This document shows, in pieces, positions 22,379 to 32,929 of a stretch of DNA of 64,000 nucleotides. The translations under genes were made by a program, and so were the position numbers. The stretch spans positions 1,324,001-1,388,000 of the forward strand of contig OZ037847.1 of assembly GCA_964035575.1 (NCBI GenBank), given 5' to 3'. The notes beneath the pieces were generated by a model. It worked only from the letters and a program-made list of their open reading frames with translations. It ran no database searches and was not told the DNA's origin. This DNA is from Rhynchopus sp. YZ270_cl-10 (lineage: Eukaryota; Euglenozoa; Diplonemea; Diplonemida; Diplonemidae). Position 1 is the stretch's first letter; each line of letters begins with the position of its first letter.

Positions 22379-23018
22379 TTTTTCCTTAGTGAAAACCGAT
22401 TAGGTAGGGTTCTACTCATTTTCGCAAAAAACTTTTTATATTTGGAAATATTTGATGTCAAATCTGTCAAAATAAGCAATAATCGAAAACTTTTGTACAC
22501 CTGAGTGCACTTTGGAGGCCCATGAGAATCACCACCAAATCACGGGTTTTCTGACTATCATTTGCTTATTCCCACCCAAAACACACTATGAACCGGGTTT
22601 TCGGGGGCTCCCTAAAACATGTTAAAAAATCGCAAAAAAGTTCAAAAAGTGTTTTTTACCTTTGCCAAAACTGAGATACAAAGGGGAAAAAAATGTTTTT
22701 TCCCAGCAAAAACTGAGAAATAGCCGGGAAAAAAATGTTTTCGAATGTTTTAGGGACCCTCGGACTACGGACCCTCCCGCCCCACTTTCCAGCTATTTTG
22801 ACTTATAGAAAGGGACTCTCGCAAATTTTTTTTTCCGCCTATATAGGGCTAATTTCGACGATTTGAGGCCGTTAAAACCAGAATTTGACACTTTTGAGCA
22901 TCTGTGGGGGTCTAAAACGTGGTTTCGCGCACCCGAAATTTCGTGGTTTTTACTTGGGAAAATGCCCATTTCAACCCAAATTTTCGGTTTTTCTGGCCCG
23001 AAAGTCGAAAAAAAAAGC

Positions 23019-23135
23019 GCCGGGGGGCTTCGCCCCCCGAACCCCCCATTGGGGGGCTTTGCCCCCCAAACCCCCCACTGGGGGGCGTAAAGCATACGCC
23101 CCCCAGACCCCCCTATGCAATTGAGGGCCTGCGGC
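23019..23135. repeat. GC-rich stem array
   Basis: Tandem GGGGGGCTTCGCCCCCC-type arms, variants with TTTG and a GCGTAAAGCATACGC palindrome, ending in GCCTGCGGCGCA. Strongly self-complementary. Confidence 0.7.
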
Positions 23136-24722
23136 GCAGTTCGGAGCTCTTGGTCATACCGAACTGGAATGTTAAATGTGGATGTTATTGTGCTTGCAGC
23201 GTTGTTCCTTGCCATCATGCGGCATCAGACCTCATGCAGCAGAACACTACGGTGTCCAGCATCGGCAGTGCGTACACATCGGTGAAGGATTTTATCGACG
23301 TGACGTGGAACACGGACGACGTCTGGCATTTACGGGTTCAGTACAAGTGTGAGCAGTGCGAACGCACTAACGATTTTGCGACGAGGCGGCAGCGATACCT
23401 TTCTCCTCTTCCCGGTGCAGGGTGGATCCTTATTTTCGCTGAAAATCCGAGATTTTTTTTCGTTTTATTTTCCTCTCCTGTTTTTGAGATTTTCCCGCGC
23501 AGGCCTGACGCTAACTTTCGGGTTTTTAGGAAATCCTGGGGGGTTGATGATTTGTCCGCGAGCGCAGCGAGTCGAAAAATTGAGTGACCGTCGGAAAAGA
23601 AAACGAACAAGCAGGTTGGGACCTGTACTGAGGCAGAATAGTGGTGTTTTTTTACACATCTCATCTATCGCAGAACTAAACCCCAGGGAAATATAGGTTT
23701 TGGGGGTTTTCGCTGAAACTCGGTCATTACTCGGTCGAGCCCAACCCAGCTCGTTCGGGCCTCCGGCAGAACGTGAGAATTCCTCGATTATCCTACTGCG
23801 GAGTTCGACACTACATTGATATTTGCAATGGGCACACGCAGTATCAGTAATCTCAATACATTTACAAAAGAAACGGCGGTCATGGCACCCATGGCGAAGC
23901 AACGGTACGCAACATTTCGAAAAATTGCGCTCAAATTGCACGTTTTTAGTGCCAAACTATGTCACGCGAAGGGTGGGTTGCAAGCTTGCGCCGAAGGCGT
24001 ACGGTGCACTACTTTTATTCTCTCGCCATACTGCATGCTTCCTTTTCCTTCGGCGTTTGACCCCAATTAACTCGCGTTCTGTACTGCGCCCTCTGATAAG
24101 GGTAGTACTTTCTAGAAACATTCTGAAGTCTGTTTTTGACACACAATCGGGGTGGGTGGGCCATAATTTGCTCAACCAGTCGAAAATTGGGATTTTTCTG
24201 AAATTTGCATTGTGCCCAGCAAAAATCGTCGTTTTTTTGAAGAATTTTCCAAAAAATATGCTATACCCCCTATGACTGGACCCAACTCCCCTCACTATTT
24301 TTTCCCTCTTTTTTGACCCAGAAACCACGCGCTTTTTGAACCTTTTTATCCAAAATACTCCTTTTTAGGGAGCCCCCTCCACTATTTTTTCGTATTGCAG
24401 GGTGAATTTTTGTGAATTTTCGGGTCACAGGGTGGTTCTGACCCATTCTGGGGGGTGTTTCGGGCCTGTAGTTGCTCAGGAGATGCCCAAAAACGTGAAA
24501 AATCGCCTTTTTACGTTTTTAGTAGTATTTTAGTGTAAATTGTTAGGGAAATCGGTTTTATACGTGGCTGCTAACAGAGCTGCACTCATATAAGTTGGGT
24601 TCTACTAGGAATTTTTGCTCAATTTTTTTTTCTTTGAACAAATTTTGTGCCAATCTTTCAAATAAAGCGTTAGATTTTTACACTGGTGGCATGCTTCCCA
24701 GCACACATAAGATACTGGTTGT

Positions 24723-24924
24723 GCGCCCGAATTCGCCCGAATCTGCCCGAAATCGCCCGAATTCGCCCGAAATGTGCCCAAATTCGCCCGAAATGCGCCC
24801 GAATTCGCCCGAATTACGTATAAATTCCCTTTAAAACGCCCGAAATATATTTCGGGCACATTTCGGGCGCTCGGGATCCGCGCCCGAAAAATTCGCCCGA
24901 ATTCGCCCGAAATATATTTCGGGC
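24723..24924. repeat. Right GCCCGAA/TTCGGGC cluster
   Basis: Runs of GCCCGAATTC, GCCCGAAAT and complements, ending in the same 20-nt palindrome as the left end. Confidence 0.8.
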
Positions 24925-24942
24925 GGTCCAAGTATGATAAAC

Positions 24943-25687
24943 GAGCCGCATTTTTTTTTTTTTTTTTTTTGCAGATTTTCCTGTAAAAACGAGCGTTTAT
25001 GTATGTAAGTACTCTATGTCATGCAATAAAGCTTTACGTCTCCCAAAGAAGAGCCCACCATCCCTCAGGGTAAATGAAAGTTGGTGTCCGAAAAGCCTAT
25101 ATTATGCCACGAGTTTTTACGGGCAAATCCGCAAAAAATAAAATAAAATGCAAAAAGAGTTTATATCACGAATGAGATAAAGAAAAAAAATTAATTTTTC
25201 AGTACGTCCGGTATCCGACGGCGTTTGCACTTTCAAAGACGACCCCCCTCCCCCCCTTTTTTTTTCTCCGGGGCCCACTGGTCACGCACCAAGGTACACA
25301 ATCACAAGAGGGTTTTGTATTTCAAATTATTCAAATTTTGTTGAGGATGTTTTCTTAGTCGCGACATCTGTGTTTCAAATCTGGGTTTTTAGCCAGATGT
25401 AAACCAAACGTAAAGGATGATACCTTTCCGTTTCACCTTTAGGCTACGCAGTACAAGGCTTGGTGCCGCCTTAATATTTTCTTCTATTCGTGCTCTTTCC
25501 CCAACGCCAAAAGCGAGGTTGAGCGCGGTCCTGCTGACTGCACAACAACACCCTCGCGAGGTCCTACCTTTTTCTGTTCCTTTTGTATTCCTTTTAAAGG
25601 GATTTCAACGCAACAGAGTGAACGGGAAATAGTTGGACGGTATGGTTCTTTTCTTTCCTCGGATTTGCAATTTTCTCCCCGAATCCC

Positions 25688-25720
<33 letters not shown>

Positions 25721-26681
25721 TTGTGCAAAAATATACAAACAAACTCAAAGGGCAGAGTTAGTACCCGCGAATTCAAAGAAGGAAACAAAAGGGTGTCAAA
25801 GGTTTTTTTTGAGCGAACCGTATTGGGCATCGTCTAGCATAACTCTATAAAGTAGAGAAAAGTGAGGATTTCGACACACCCCTTAAGAGTACTGTAAAAT
25901 ATGGGTGAATTTGCGAAAAGTTTAACCACTTTATCGAATCGACCCTACCACAGGCTGCGATTGCTCCGAAAATGCAAACCAAACACGGTAATGGGAGGCG
26001 ATTAACTCTAGTCTGGACAAAACAATGTGTGGTCTGACCCCTTTGTCCACTCGCTCTTTTGTATTTATAATTTTAAAATGATATGAATGGGCGCTCTGTG
26101 GTGGTGATTTAACGCATACAGAGGCTTGGGGCTACAACCCTTCACCAACCTTTCTGCACGAAGCGAACTCTCCACAGGAGATGGCTTGTTCATCTTGTTT
26201 TTGTTTTGATTTTTTTTTCTCCTTTTTTGCGATAACAGACTCGTTCAAAATGCCTCCCCCCTTATTTGTTTACGGAAACACTCAATGTCCCACCCCTTTG
26301 CATGAGATCGACTGAGATGCGTTTTAGCACGTTTCAAACTACTATTTGTTTGGTTTTGGGTACACTACCTCCGCATGAATGAGTACCGCACCGATGCTGA
26401 CCCGACCCATTTCAGCACGTTCGCGTAACCCCCCCTGCTTCCTCGAAAACGGAAAGAAAAACACCCATTCCCATGGTGCACACGAAATCCCCAAAACAGA
26501 CCCCCTTGCCCCCCTTTTGATACACCTCCCTCCCCTCTAGGCATACACTCGATGCGAGTCGCATTATCGCACAACTCTGGTCTGGCGAAACATTATCGCT
26601 CATTATCGCACATTCTCACACGATTCTCCGTGGTCAAGTACGTCGAAAATACACCCCTCACCGGGGAATGAATTTTTTTTT
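24943..26681. other. Spacer and duplicated flanks upstream of actin copy A
   Basis: No gene. A long-type hairpin unit is at 25291-25330 and a 29-nt T run near 25690. From about 25934 to 26215 the sequence matches 28769-29060, and from about 26190 to 26520 it matches 32495-32830, the upstream flank of the intact helical gene. Actin copy A thus sits behind a copy of another gene's 5' flank. Confidence 0.7.
25291..25330 (+). repeat. Hairpin-family unit, long-stem type with paired changes
   Basis: TACACAATC, loop ACAAGAG, GGTTTTGTA. Relative to the common TACACTGTC/GGCTTTGTA stem, both arms differ yet eight of nine positions still pair. Confidence 0.65.
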
Positions 26682-26767
26682 ACCGCCCCCCTCGAAATGA
26701 AAACCCCAAATCCTAGAAACCCTGTTTCTCCCAAAAAAAAAAAAAAAATTGAGTCACACACACAAAC

Positions 26768-28132
26768 ATGACAGTTCTGCGTTCTGTGCTGGCTGGGCTG
26801 GTTGCGGCGGTGTGTGCTGTCGCGGATGTGCCTGGTGGGCGTGTGGTGCTGCACAGGCGTGAGGACGGCTCTTCTGGGTACCGCCTGCGTCTCGGGAACA
26901 ACTCGACTGCTGCAATCACAAGGCACCACCTTGAGTATGCGCGGGAGGTGATGCGGGAGAAGAGCAGGGCGAGGAAGCAGCGGCAGCGTGATGGGCATGC
27001 TCTCGCGGAAGAGGACTCGGCAGCATGTGTAATTGACAACGGGGGTACAACGATCAAAGCCGGTTTTTCTGGAGACGACGCGCCACGTGCGGTGTTCCCA
27101 AGCATTGTTGGACGTCCCAGGCACCAAGGTGTGATGGTGGGGATGGGTCAGAAAAACGTGTACGTAGGAGACGAAGCCCAAGCAAAGCGTGGAATCCTTG
27201 GAATAAACTACCCTATTGAGCATGGGATTGTGACGAGCTGGGACGACATGGAGGCGGTGTGGCATCACACGTTTTACAACGAGCTCAGGGTTGCACCAGA
27301 GAGACATGGTGTGATGCTGACCGAGGCCCCGCTGAACCCAAAAGCAAACCGTGAAAAGATGACACAGATCATGTTTGAAACATTCAATGTACCGTCGTTT
27401 TACGTTTCCATCCAAGCAGTACTTGCACTCTACGCGTCGGGACGTACCACAGGAGTAGTGGTGGACTCTGGTGGGTCCGTTACACATGTTGTGCCCATCT
27501 ACGAAGGGCACGCGTTGCCGCACGCTGTGCTGAGACTGGATCTTGGAGGACGTGACGTCACCGAGTATATGCAGAAGTTGCTGAGCGAACGTGGGTACTC
27601 GTTCACGACGAGTGCTGAAAAAGAGATTGTGAGGGACATCAAAGAGAAACTGGCATTTGTTTCAACCGACTTTGCTGACGATCTCGATCGTGCAGAAGAA
27701 AGCAGTGATCTGGAACAGGACTACGAACTTCCCGACGGACAGGTCATCACTGTCGGTAGCGAGCGCTTCAGGGCACCTGAGATTCTCTTCAAACCTAATT
27801 GGATTGGGTTGGAGCAGGAAGGACTTCACAAGCTTATTTTTAGCAGCATCATGAAGTGCGATGTGGACATCCGCAAAGAATTGTACGGCAACATAGTATT
27901 TGCAGGTGGGAACACAATGTTTGCAGGAGTTGCGGAACGTACGCAGAAAGAACTAAAGAACCTGGCACCAGACTCGATGACAGTCAGGATCATTGCCCCT
28001 CCTGAGAGGACGTACTCAGCGTGGATCGGAGGATCTATCCTTTCATCCCTTTCCTCGTTTCAGGAAATGTGGATTTTGAAGGAGGAGTATGACGAATCTG
28101 GACCGAGCATTGTGCACCGGAAGTGTACTTAG
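26768..28132 (+). CDS. Actin with signal-peptide-like N-terminal extension, copy A
   Basis: 454 residues: an 80-residue extension, then an actin domain of normal length (374 residues). The extension opens with a hydrophobic segment ([20 protein letters not shown]), has an NNST sequon and a very basic stretch (about 55-75). The actin domain is clear: [23 protein letters not shown] (His152, the His73 equivalent), [20 protein letters not shown]. Phosphate loop 1 reads DNGGT where conventional actin has DNGSG, and loop 2 reads DSGGS (from Asp233) where it has DSGDG, so nucleotide handling may be altered. The extension keeps one open frame with the domain and is identical for its first 79 residues in copy B. 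If it works as a signal peptide, the actin would enter the secretory pathway, which is unusual. It could instead be a membrane-anchor or organelle leader. Acceptor candidates are TCCTAG (26712-26717) and TTGAG (26749-26753). Confidence 0.9.
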   Translation: MTVLRSVLAGLVAAVCAVADVPGGRVVLHRREDGSSGYRLRLGNNSTAAITRHHLEYAREVMREKSRARKQRQRDGHALAEEDSAACVIDNGGTTIKAGFSGDDAPRAVFPSIVGRPRHQGVMVGMGQKNVYVGDEAQAKRGILGINYPIEHGIVTSWDDMEAVWHHTFYNELRVAPERHGVMLTEAPLNPKANREKMTQIMFETFNVPSFYVSIQAVLALYASGRTTGVVVDSGGSVTHVVPIYEGHALPHAVLRLDLGGRDVTEYMQKLLSERGYSFTTSAEKEIVRDIKEKLAFVSTDFADDLDRAEESSDLEQDYELPDGQVITVGSERFRAPEILFKPNWIGLEQEGLHKLIFSSIMKCDVDIRKELYGNIVFAGGNTMFAGVAERTQKELKNLAPDSMTVRIIAPPERTYSAWIGGSILSSLSSFQEMWILKEEYDESGPSIVHRKCT

Positions 28133-29083
28133 GTGTTTTTCAGTACTGTAAACTGTTTTACAATTTACTTGCGCGGCACAGCCCACGCTAAGAAGTACCT
28201 AAAAACATGCTATTTTCAACTGTAAGCTGCCAGTAGGGAATTACTGGGGGGAAAGAAAACGGACTTCGCGAAGCTATGTGTTGTGAGTTTTAAGCAGACT
28301 GTCAAAAAGCTTCGCATTTCTTTCCACAGCTTTTTGTTGCTACTTTTTCCTCCCTTTTGATTGTGTTATTTCATTTTTTTTTCTTTGCTTTTTTGAACCT
28401 TGGAAACACACCAGCTGCGTAGTGTACAGGTAAAAGTGGCACCCTAGTAGAGCTGCGATATCAACACACTGCAGTTGGTCCTTTTACACAAAATAATAAA
28501 AAGGCGTAAAACGGGTGCAGCTCCTTTGCTGCTTTCTTGGTTCACTTCCCTCTCCACGCCTCCAAAACATGACAGCCACACCCCGTTTTGCGTGTTTTTT
28601 TTTTTTTTTTTTCCTTTTTTCTTTTTTTTTTTTACTGGTGGATAATGCTCCATCTTTCGATTGAAATTTATATCTTAAACTTTTTACTGGGTCTCCGAGG
28701 AGGTACTGCGACTCTTCCTTTGTTTTTGTTGTTGGTCTACAAAGTGGGCTACCACACTACTGGTGTAGTCGAATCGACCCTACCACATGCTGGGATTGCT
28801 CCGAAAATGCAAAACAAACACGGTAATGGGAGGCGATTAACTCTAGTCTGGACAAGACAATGTGTGGTCTGACCCCTTTGTCCACTCGCTCTTTTGTATT
28901 TATAATTTTAAAATGATATGAATGGACGCTCTGTGGTGGTGATTTAACGCATACAGAGGCTTGGGGCTTGTACAACTCTTTACCAAACTTTGTGTACGAA
29001 GCGAACTCTCCAGAAGATGGCTTGTTCATCTTGTTTTTGTTTTTGTTTTTCTTTTTTCCCCTCTTTGCTTTATTTATTTGTTT
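28133..29083. other. 3' flank of actin A and duplicated spacer
   Basis: From the stop codon to about 28592 this matches 31525-31989 behind copy B almost base for base. 28769-29060 repeats 25934-26215. No gene; the short frame at 28588-28872 comes from a T run. Confidence 0.7.
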
Positions 29084-29866
29084 TGTTTCGCCACCACGAG
29101 TCCACACTTCTTCGGGAACGCTTTCTTCTTGAGTGCATGACCCGCGCCGAACTTGCCAATCTCACCCGCGCCTTCTCTTCCACACACAACCTTACCCCAA
29201 AACTCCTTACCGCCATCATCGATGAATACTGCAAAAAGAAGAACAAAACGGCATCTGTTACGGCCGAGGTGCGTTCTTCTGTTCCGTGCATTGCCATCCT
29301 TCTGAACAGAGCGGTGCACATGAATCAAGAAAAATTGGTCGAACGGCTGTTCCGCATATTCAAAGCAGCATCTACGAGGAAATATAAGCACACTACATTG
29401 CTTGCCATTCTTCACGCCATGACTCTCATAAAGGACGCAGAGCTGGGTGAAAGGGTTGTTCTCCGTATCACTGACATACTAGAAGGGCCTTTCACCTTAC
29501 GAGAGAGCAGTTATTTATTTGCAAAGCTATCTATAGTGATGCCGGGACATGCTGTACAACTTCGGCTTCTTGATGTCATAAGGAAAAAGCTTGCGATCCC
29601 GCAACGGGTAAAGCCGCTTCTTATTGAAATGTTCTTAGAGAAGAAAGGGGTGCAGGGTATAGCTGAGTGGAGGTTTGGTCCGAAGGGAGGTGCACCTCCA
29701 CCTACACCGATAGCACCTAGAACACCCGACGTACCAGATCCTACTGCGCTGTTGGAGGATGCGTTGCAAAAGCACAGTGCACATGACATAGCGGACCTGA
29801 CGGTGCTTGCAGAAGGTTTGCAAAACGGAACAACCGGTTTTGACCGCAGAGACATGGCAGATGTCG
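29084..29866 (+). pseudogene. Truncated copy of the alpha-helical gene
   Basis: 783 nt nearly identical to 33267-34049 of the intact gene, starting at TGTTTCGCCACCACGA and stopping sharply after GCAGATGTCG. Both ends of the gene are missing: about 110 N-terminal and 250 C-terminal residues. The inside is still open, so a 339-residue frame (28990-30009) exists, but its start falls in T-rich flank and its end in unrelated sequence. The few substitutions show the copy is young. Probably not a functional gene. Confidence 0.85.
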
Positions 29867-30087
29867 CACCGCAGACATTGTGTACTCTTTTCCCCCACCC
29901 CATTAACTGCATGTTGCACAGTCCCATGTACAGTTCACCTAAAGACCCTCAGCACCCCTCCCTGATGCCTTTTCATCAGCCTCCCCTCAAGAAAAAGCCT
30001 ACTATTTGACTCATAAGCCCTGTGGCCTGTAGGGAGACGCGCGCGAAGCGCGCAGGCGAGCGTTCTCACCGGGGGAAATTTTTTTTA
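29867..30087. other. Junction segment with MITE-like remnant
   Basis: Links the truncated gene to actin B. 30018-30052 shares TGTMAGGGAGRCGCGCGCGA and the following AGCGCGC with 9303-9339 inside the hAT-like element of intron 6, so a transposon fragment lies at this breakpoint. Confidence 0.6.
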
Positions 30088-30165
30088 CCGCCCCCCTCGA
30101 AATGAAAAACCCAAATCCTAGAAACCCTGTTTCTCCCAAAAAAAAAAAATTAGTCACACACAAAC

Positions 30166-31524
30166 ATGACAGTTCTGCGTTCTGTGCTGGCTGGGCTGGT
30201 TGCGGCGGTGTGTGCTGTCGCGGATGTGCCTGGTGGGCGTGTGGTGCTGCACAGGCGTGAGGACGGCTCTTCTGGGTACCGCCTGCGTCTCGGGAACAAC
30301 TCGACTGCTGCAATCACAAGGCACCACCTTGAGTATGCGCGGGAGGTGATGCGGGAGAAGAGCAGGGCGAGGAAGCAGCGGCAGCGTGATGGGCATGCTC
30401 TCATGGAAGAGGACCCGGCAGCATGTGTAATTGACAACGGCGCTACAACGATCAGAGCCGGTTTTTCTGGAGACGACGCGCCACGTGCGGTGTTCCCAAG
30501 CATTGTTGGACGTCCCAGGCACCAAGGTGCAATGGTGGGGCTGGGTCAGAAAAACGTGTACGTAGGAAACGAAGCCCAAGCAAAGCGTGGAGTCCTTACA
30601 CTATCATACCCTATTGAGCATGGGATTGTGAAGAACTGGGACGACATGGAGGCGGTGTGGCATCACACGTTTTACAACGAGCTCAGGGTTGCACCAGAAA
30701 AACATGCTATGCTGCTGACCGAGGCCCCGCTGAACCCAAAAGCAAACCGTGAAAAGATGACACAGATCATGTTTGAAACATTCAATGTACCGTCGTTTTA
30801 CGTTTCCATCCAAGCAGTACTTGCACTCTACGCGTCGGGACGTACCACAGGAGTAGTGGTGGACTCTGGTGGGTCCGTTACACATGTTGTGCCCATCTAC
30901 AAAGGGTACGCGTTGCCACACGCTGTGCTGAGACTGGATCTTGGAGGACGTGATGTCACCGAGTATATGCAGAAGTTGCTGAGCGAACGTGGGTACTCGT
31001 TCACGACGAGTGCTGAAAAAGAGATTGTGAGGGACATCAAAGAGAAACTGGCATTTGTTTCAACCGACTTCGATGACGACCTCGATCGTGCAGAAGAAAG
31101 CAGTGATCTGGAACAGGACGACGAACTTCCCGACGGACAGGTCATCACTGTCGGTAGCGAGCGCTTCAGGGCACCTGAGGTTCTCTTCCAGCCTCATTTG
31201 ATTGGGTTGGAGCAGGACGGACTTCACAAGCTTATTTTTAACAGCATCATGAAGTGCGATGTGGACATCCGTAAAGACTTGTACAGCAACATAGTATTTG
31301 CAGGTGGGAACACAATGTTTGCAGGAGTTGCGGAACGTACGCAGAAAGAACTAAAGAACCTGGCACCAGACTCGATGACAGTCAGGGTCATTGCCCCTCC
31401 TGAGAGGAAGGACTCGGTGTGGATCGGAGGATCTCTCCTTTCATCCCTTTCCACGTTTCAGGAAAAGTGGATAACGAGCGAGGAGTATGACGAATCTGGA
31501 CCGAGCATTGTGCACCGGAAGTGA
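30166..31524 (+). CDS. Actin with signal-peptide-like N-terminal extension, copy B
   Basis: 452 residues. The first 79 match copy A exactly; residue 80 is Met instead of Ala, so the domain begins [13 protein letters not shown] like a conventional actin start. Loop 1 is DNGAT and loop 2 DSGGS, both unlike the usual DNGSG and DSGDG. Several patches are closer to conventional actin than in copy A ([34 protein letters not shown]) while others are identical between copies, suggesting gene conversion or unequal constraint. The protein ends at HRK, lacking the final two residues (Cys-Thr) of copy A. An internal start at Met80 would make a 373-residue actin without leader; no pyrimidine-rich acceptor precedes it, so I favour the long form. 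Confidence 0.9.
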   Translation: MTVLRSVLAGLVAAVCAVADVPGGRVVLHRREDGSSGYRLRLGNNSTAAITRHHLEYAREVMREKSRARKQRQRDGHALMEEDPAACVIDNGATTIRAGFSGDDAPRAVFPSIVGRPRHQGAMVGLGQKNVYVGNEAQAKRGVLTLSYPIEHGIVKNWDDMEAVWHHTFYNELRVAPEKHAMLLTEAPLNPKANREKMTQIMFETFNVPSFYVSIQAVLALYASGRTTGVVVDSGGSVTHVVPIYKGYALPHAVLRLDLGGRDVTEYMQKLLSERGYSFTTSAEKEIVRDIKEKLAFVSTDFDDDLDRAEESSDLEQDDELPDGQVITVGSERFRAPEVLFQPHLIGLEQDGLHKLIFNSIMKCDVDIRKDLYSNIVFAGGNTMFAGVAERTQKELKNLAPDSMTVRVIAPPERKDSVWIGGSLLSSLSTFQEKWITSEEYDESGPSIVHRK

Positions 31525-32700
31525 ACTTATTAGGTGTTTTTCAGTACTGTAAAGTGTTTTACAATTTACTTGCGCGGCACAGCCCACGCTAAGAAGTACC
31601 TAAAAACATGCTATTTTCAACTGTAAGCTGCCAGTAGGGAATTACTGGGGGGAAAGAAAACGGACATCGCGAAGCTATGTGTTGTGAGTTTTAAGCAGAC
31701 TGTCAAAAAGCTTCGCATTTCTTTCCACAGCTTTTTGTTGCTACTTTTTCCTCCCTTTTGATTGTGTTATTTCATTTTTTTTTGCTTTTTTGAACCTTGG
31801 AAACACACCAGCTGCGTAGTGTACAGGTAAAAGTGGCACCCTAGTAGAGCTGCGATATCAACACACTGCAGTTGGTCCTTTTACACAAAATAATAAAAAG
31901 GCGTAAAACGGGTGCAGCTCCTTTGCTGCTTTCTTGGTTCACTTCCCTCTCCACGCCTCCAAAACATGACAGCCACACCCCATTTTGCGCAGGGGTGGGC
32001 GGGCACATCCTGGTTTTAAATACGGAGTGCACTGTTGTTATTTTTAAAAAAGAACTTTGTTTCTTTTACTTTCAAAGACCCCATTATTACTTTTCTTTGC
32101 ACTTTTTTTCCACCCCTTTCTCTCTTATGTTTTCGCTTTCGCGTGCGGGACACTCGCCTCCCCACCCGGGCCACCTTTTTATTGAGGTGCTGTCTACATT
32201 ACCACATAAGAACAAAGATACGCTTTCTTGAGTTTGTGTTTTTTTTTTCTTCTTGAAAGATGTGTGCGTCCTTTATCACCTGTCATCTTTCTTTCTGTCT
32301 TCCCTTTTAAAACCCTCTGGTTGTCCATGAAGAGCTAAGGGTAGCACAATTAAAAATATTGTGTTGTGTGATGCGTGCGGAACTGATTTTTGGGGAGACA
32401 CTAAACACGATTTTTAATTGTGCTACTCTATTTAGAGTCTAGTATTTCGATTATTAGAGAATAGTTAGAGTTTTCGAAACTCTAATACTACCACCTGATT
32501 TTTCTTGTTCATCTTGTTCTTGTTTTGATTTTCCCCTAATTTTTTGTTTGCGATAACAGACTCGTTCAAAAATGCCTCCCCCCTTATTTGTTGTTTACGG
32601 AAACACTCATGTCCCACCCTTTGCATGAGATCGACTGAGATGCGTTTTAGCACGTTTCAAACTACTATTTGTTTGGTTTTGGGTACACTACCTCCGCATG
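31525..32700. other. 3' flank of actin B and repeat spacer
   Basis: Copy of the actin A 3' flank to about 31989, then unique T-rich sequence. A 17-bp inverted repeat at 32341-32357 and 32410-32426 bounds an 86-bp unit, and a 17-nt palindrome AGAGTTTTCGAAACTCT follows near 32467. 32495-32700 belongs to the duplicated flank also found at 26190. Confidence 0.65.
32341..32426. repeat. 86-bp inverted-repeat unit
   Basis: GTAGCACAATTAAAAAT at 32341-32357 and its exact complement at 32410-32426. It may be a very short MITE; no target duplication is evident. Confidence 0.55.
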
Positions 32701-32929
32701 AATGAGTACCGCACCGATGCTGACCCGACCCATTTCAGCACGTTCGCGTAAACCCCCCCTGCTTCCTCGAAAACGGAAAGAAAAACACCCATTCCCATGG
32801 TGCACACGAAATCCCCAATACAGACCCCCCTTTCTAGGGGAACCCCACACACACACCCTTTGTGAATCCTACACATTTTCCTTCCTTTTTTCCCCCATTT
32901 TTTATCGTTCATTTGGCCAACCCATTACG

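Larger units (their letters stand above)
22242..24936. mobile_element. 2.7-kb TIR transposon with 6-bp target duplication
   Basis: Perfect 32-bp terminal inverted repeats lie at 22242-22273 and 24905-24936, beginning CATACTTGGACC and running into the palindrome GCCCGAAATATATTTCGGGC. The 6-bp flank ATAAAC is duplicated (22236-22241 and 24937-24942). Both subterminal regions are crowded with GCCCGAA/TTCGGGC copies. The inside holds a GC-rich stem array (about 23019-23135), a short coding-like stretch preceded by TGTGCTTGCAG (about 23185-23400), and copy 2 of the 0.2-kb dispersed repeat. I see no transposase. Confidence 0.85.

Noticed and set aside
22919-23587. 222-residue frame through the GC-rich stem array
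   Set aside because: Its first part is translated repeat DNA; only a short stretch near 23185-23400 looks coding-like, so no gene is called.
26603-27523. Minus-strand frame of 306 residues
   Set aside because: It lies opposite the actin gene and is a shadow of its codon bias; the same shadow occurs opposite copy B.
30436-30475. Internal start at Met80 of actin copy B as the true start
   Set aside because: No pyrimidine tract and AG acceptor lies just before it, and copy A has Ala at this position, so the long form is preferred, though not proven.
32702-32929. N-terminal extension of the helical protein from the upstream ATG
   Set aside because: Low-complexity, and the same flank occurs at 26190-26520 in front of actin A, so it is more likely 5' flank than coding.
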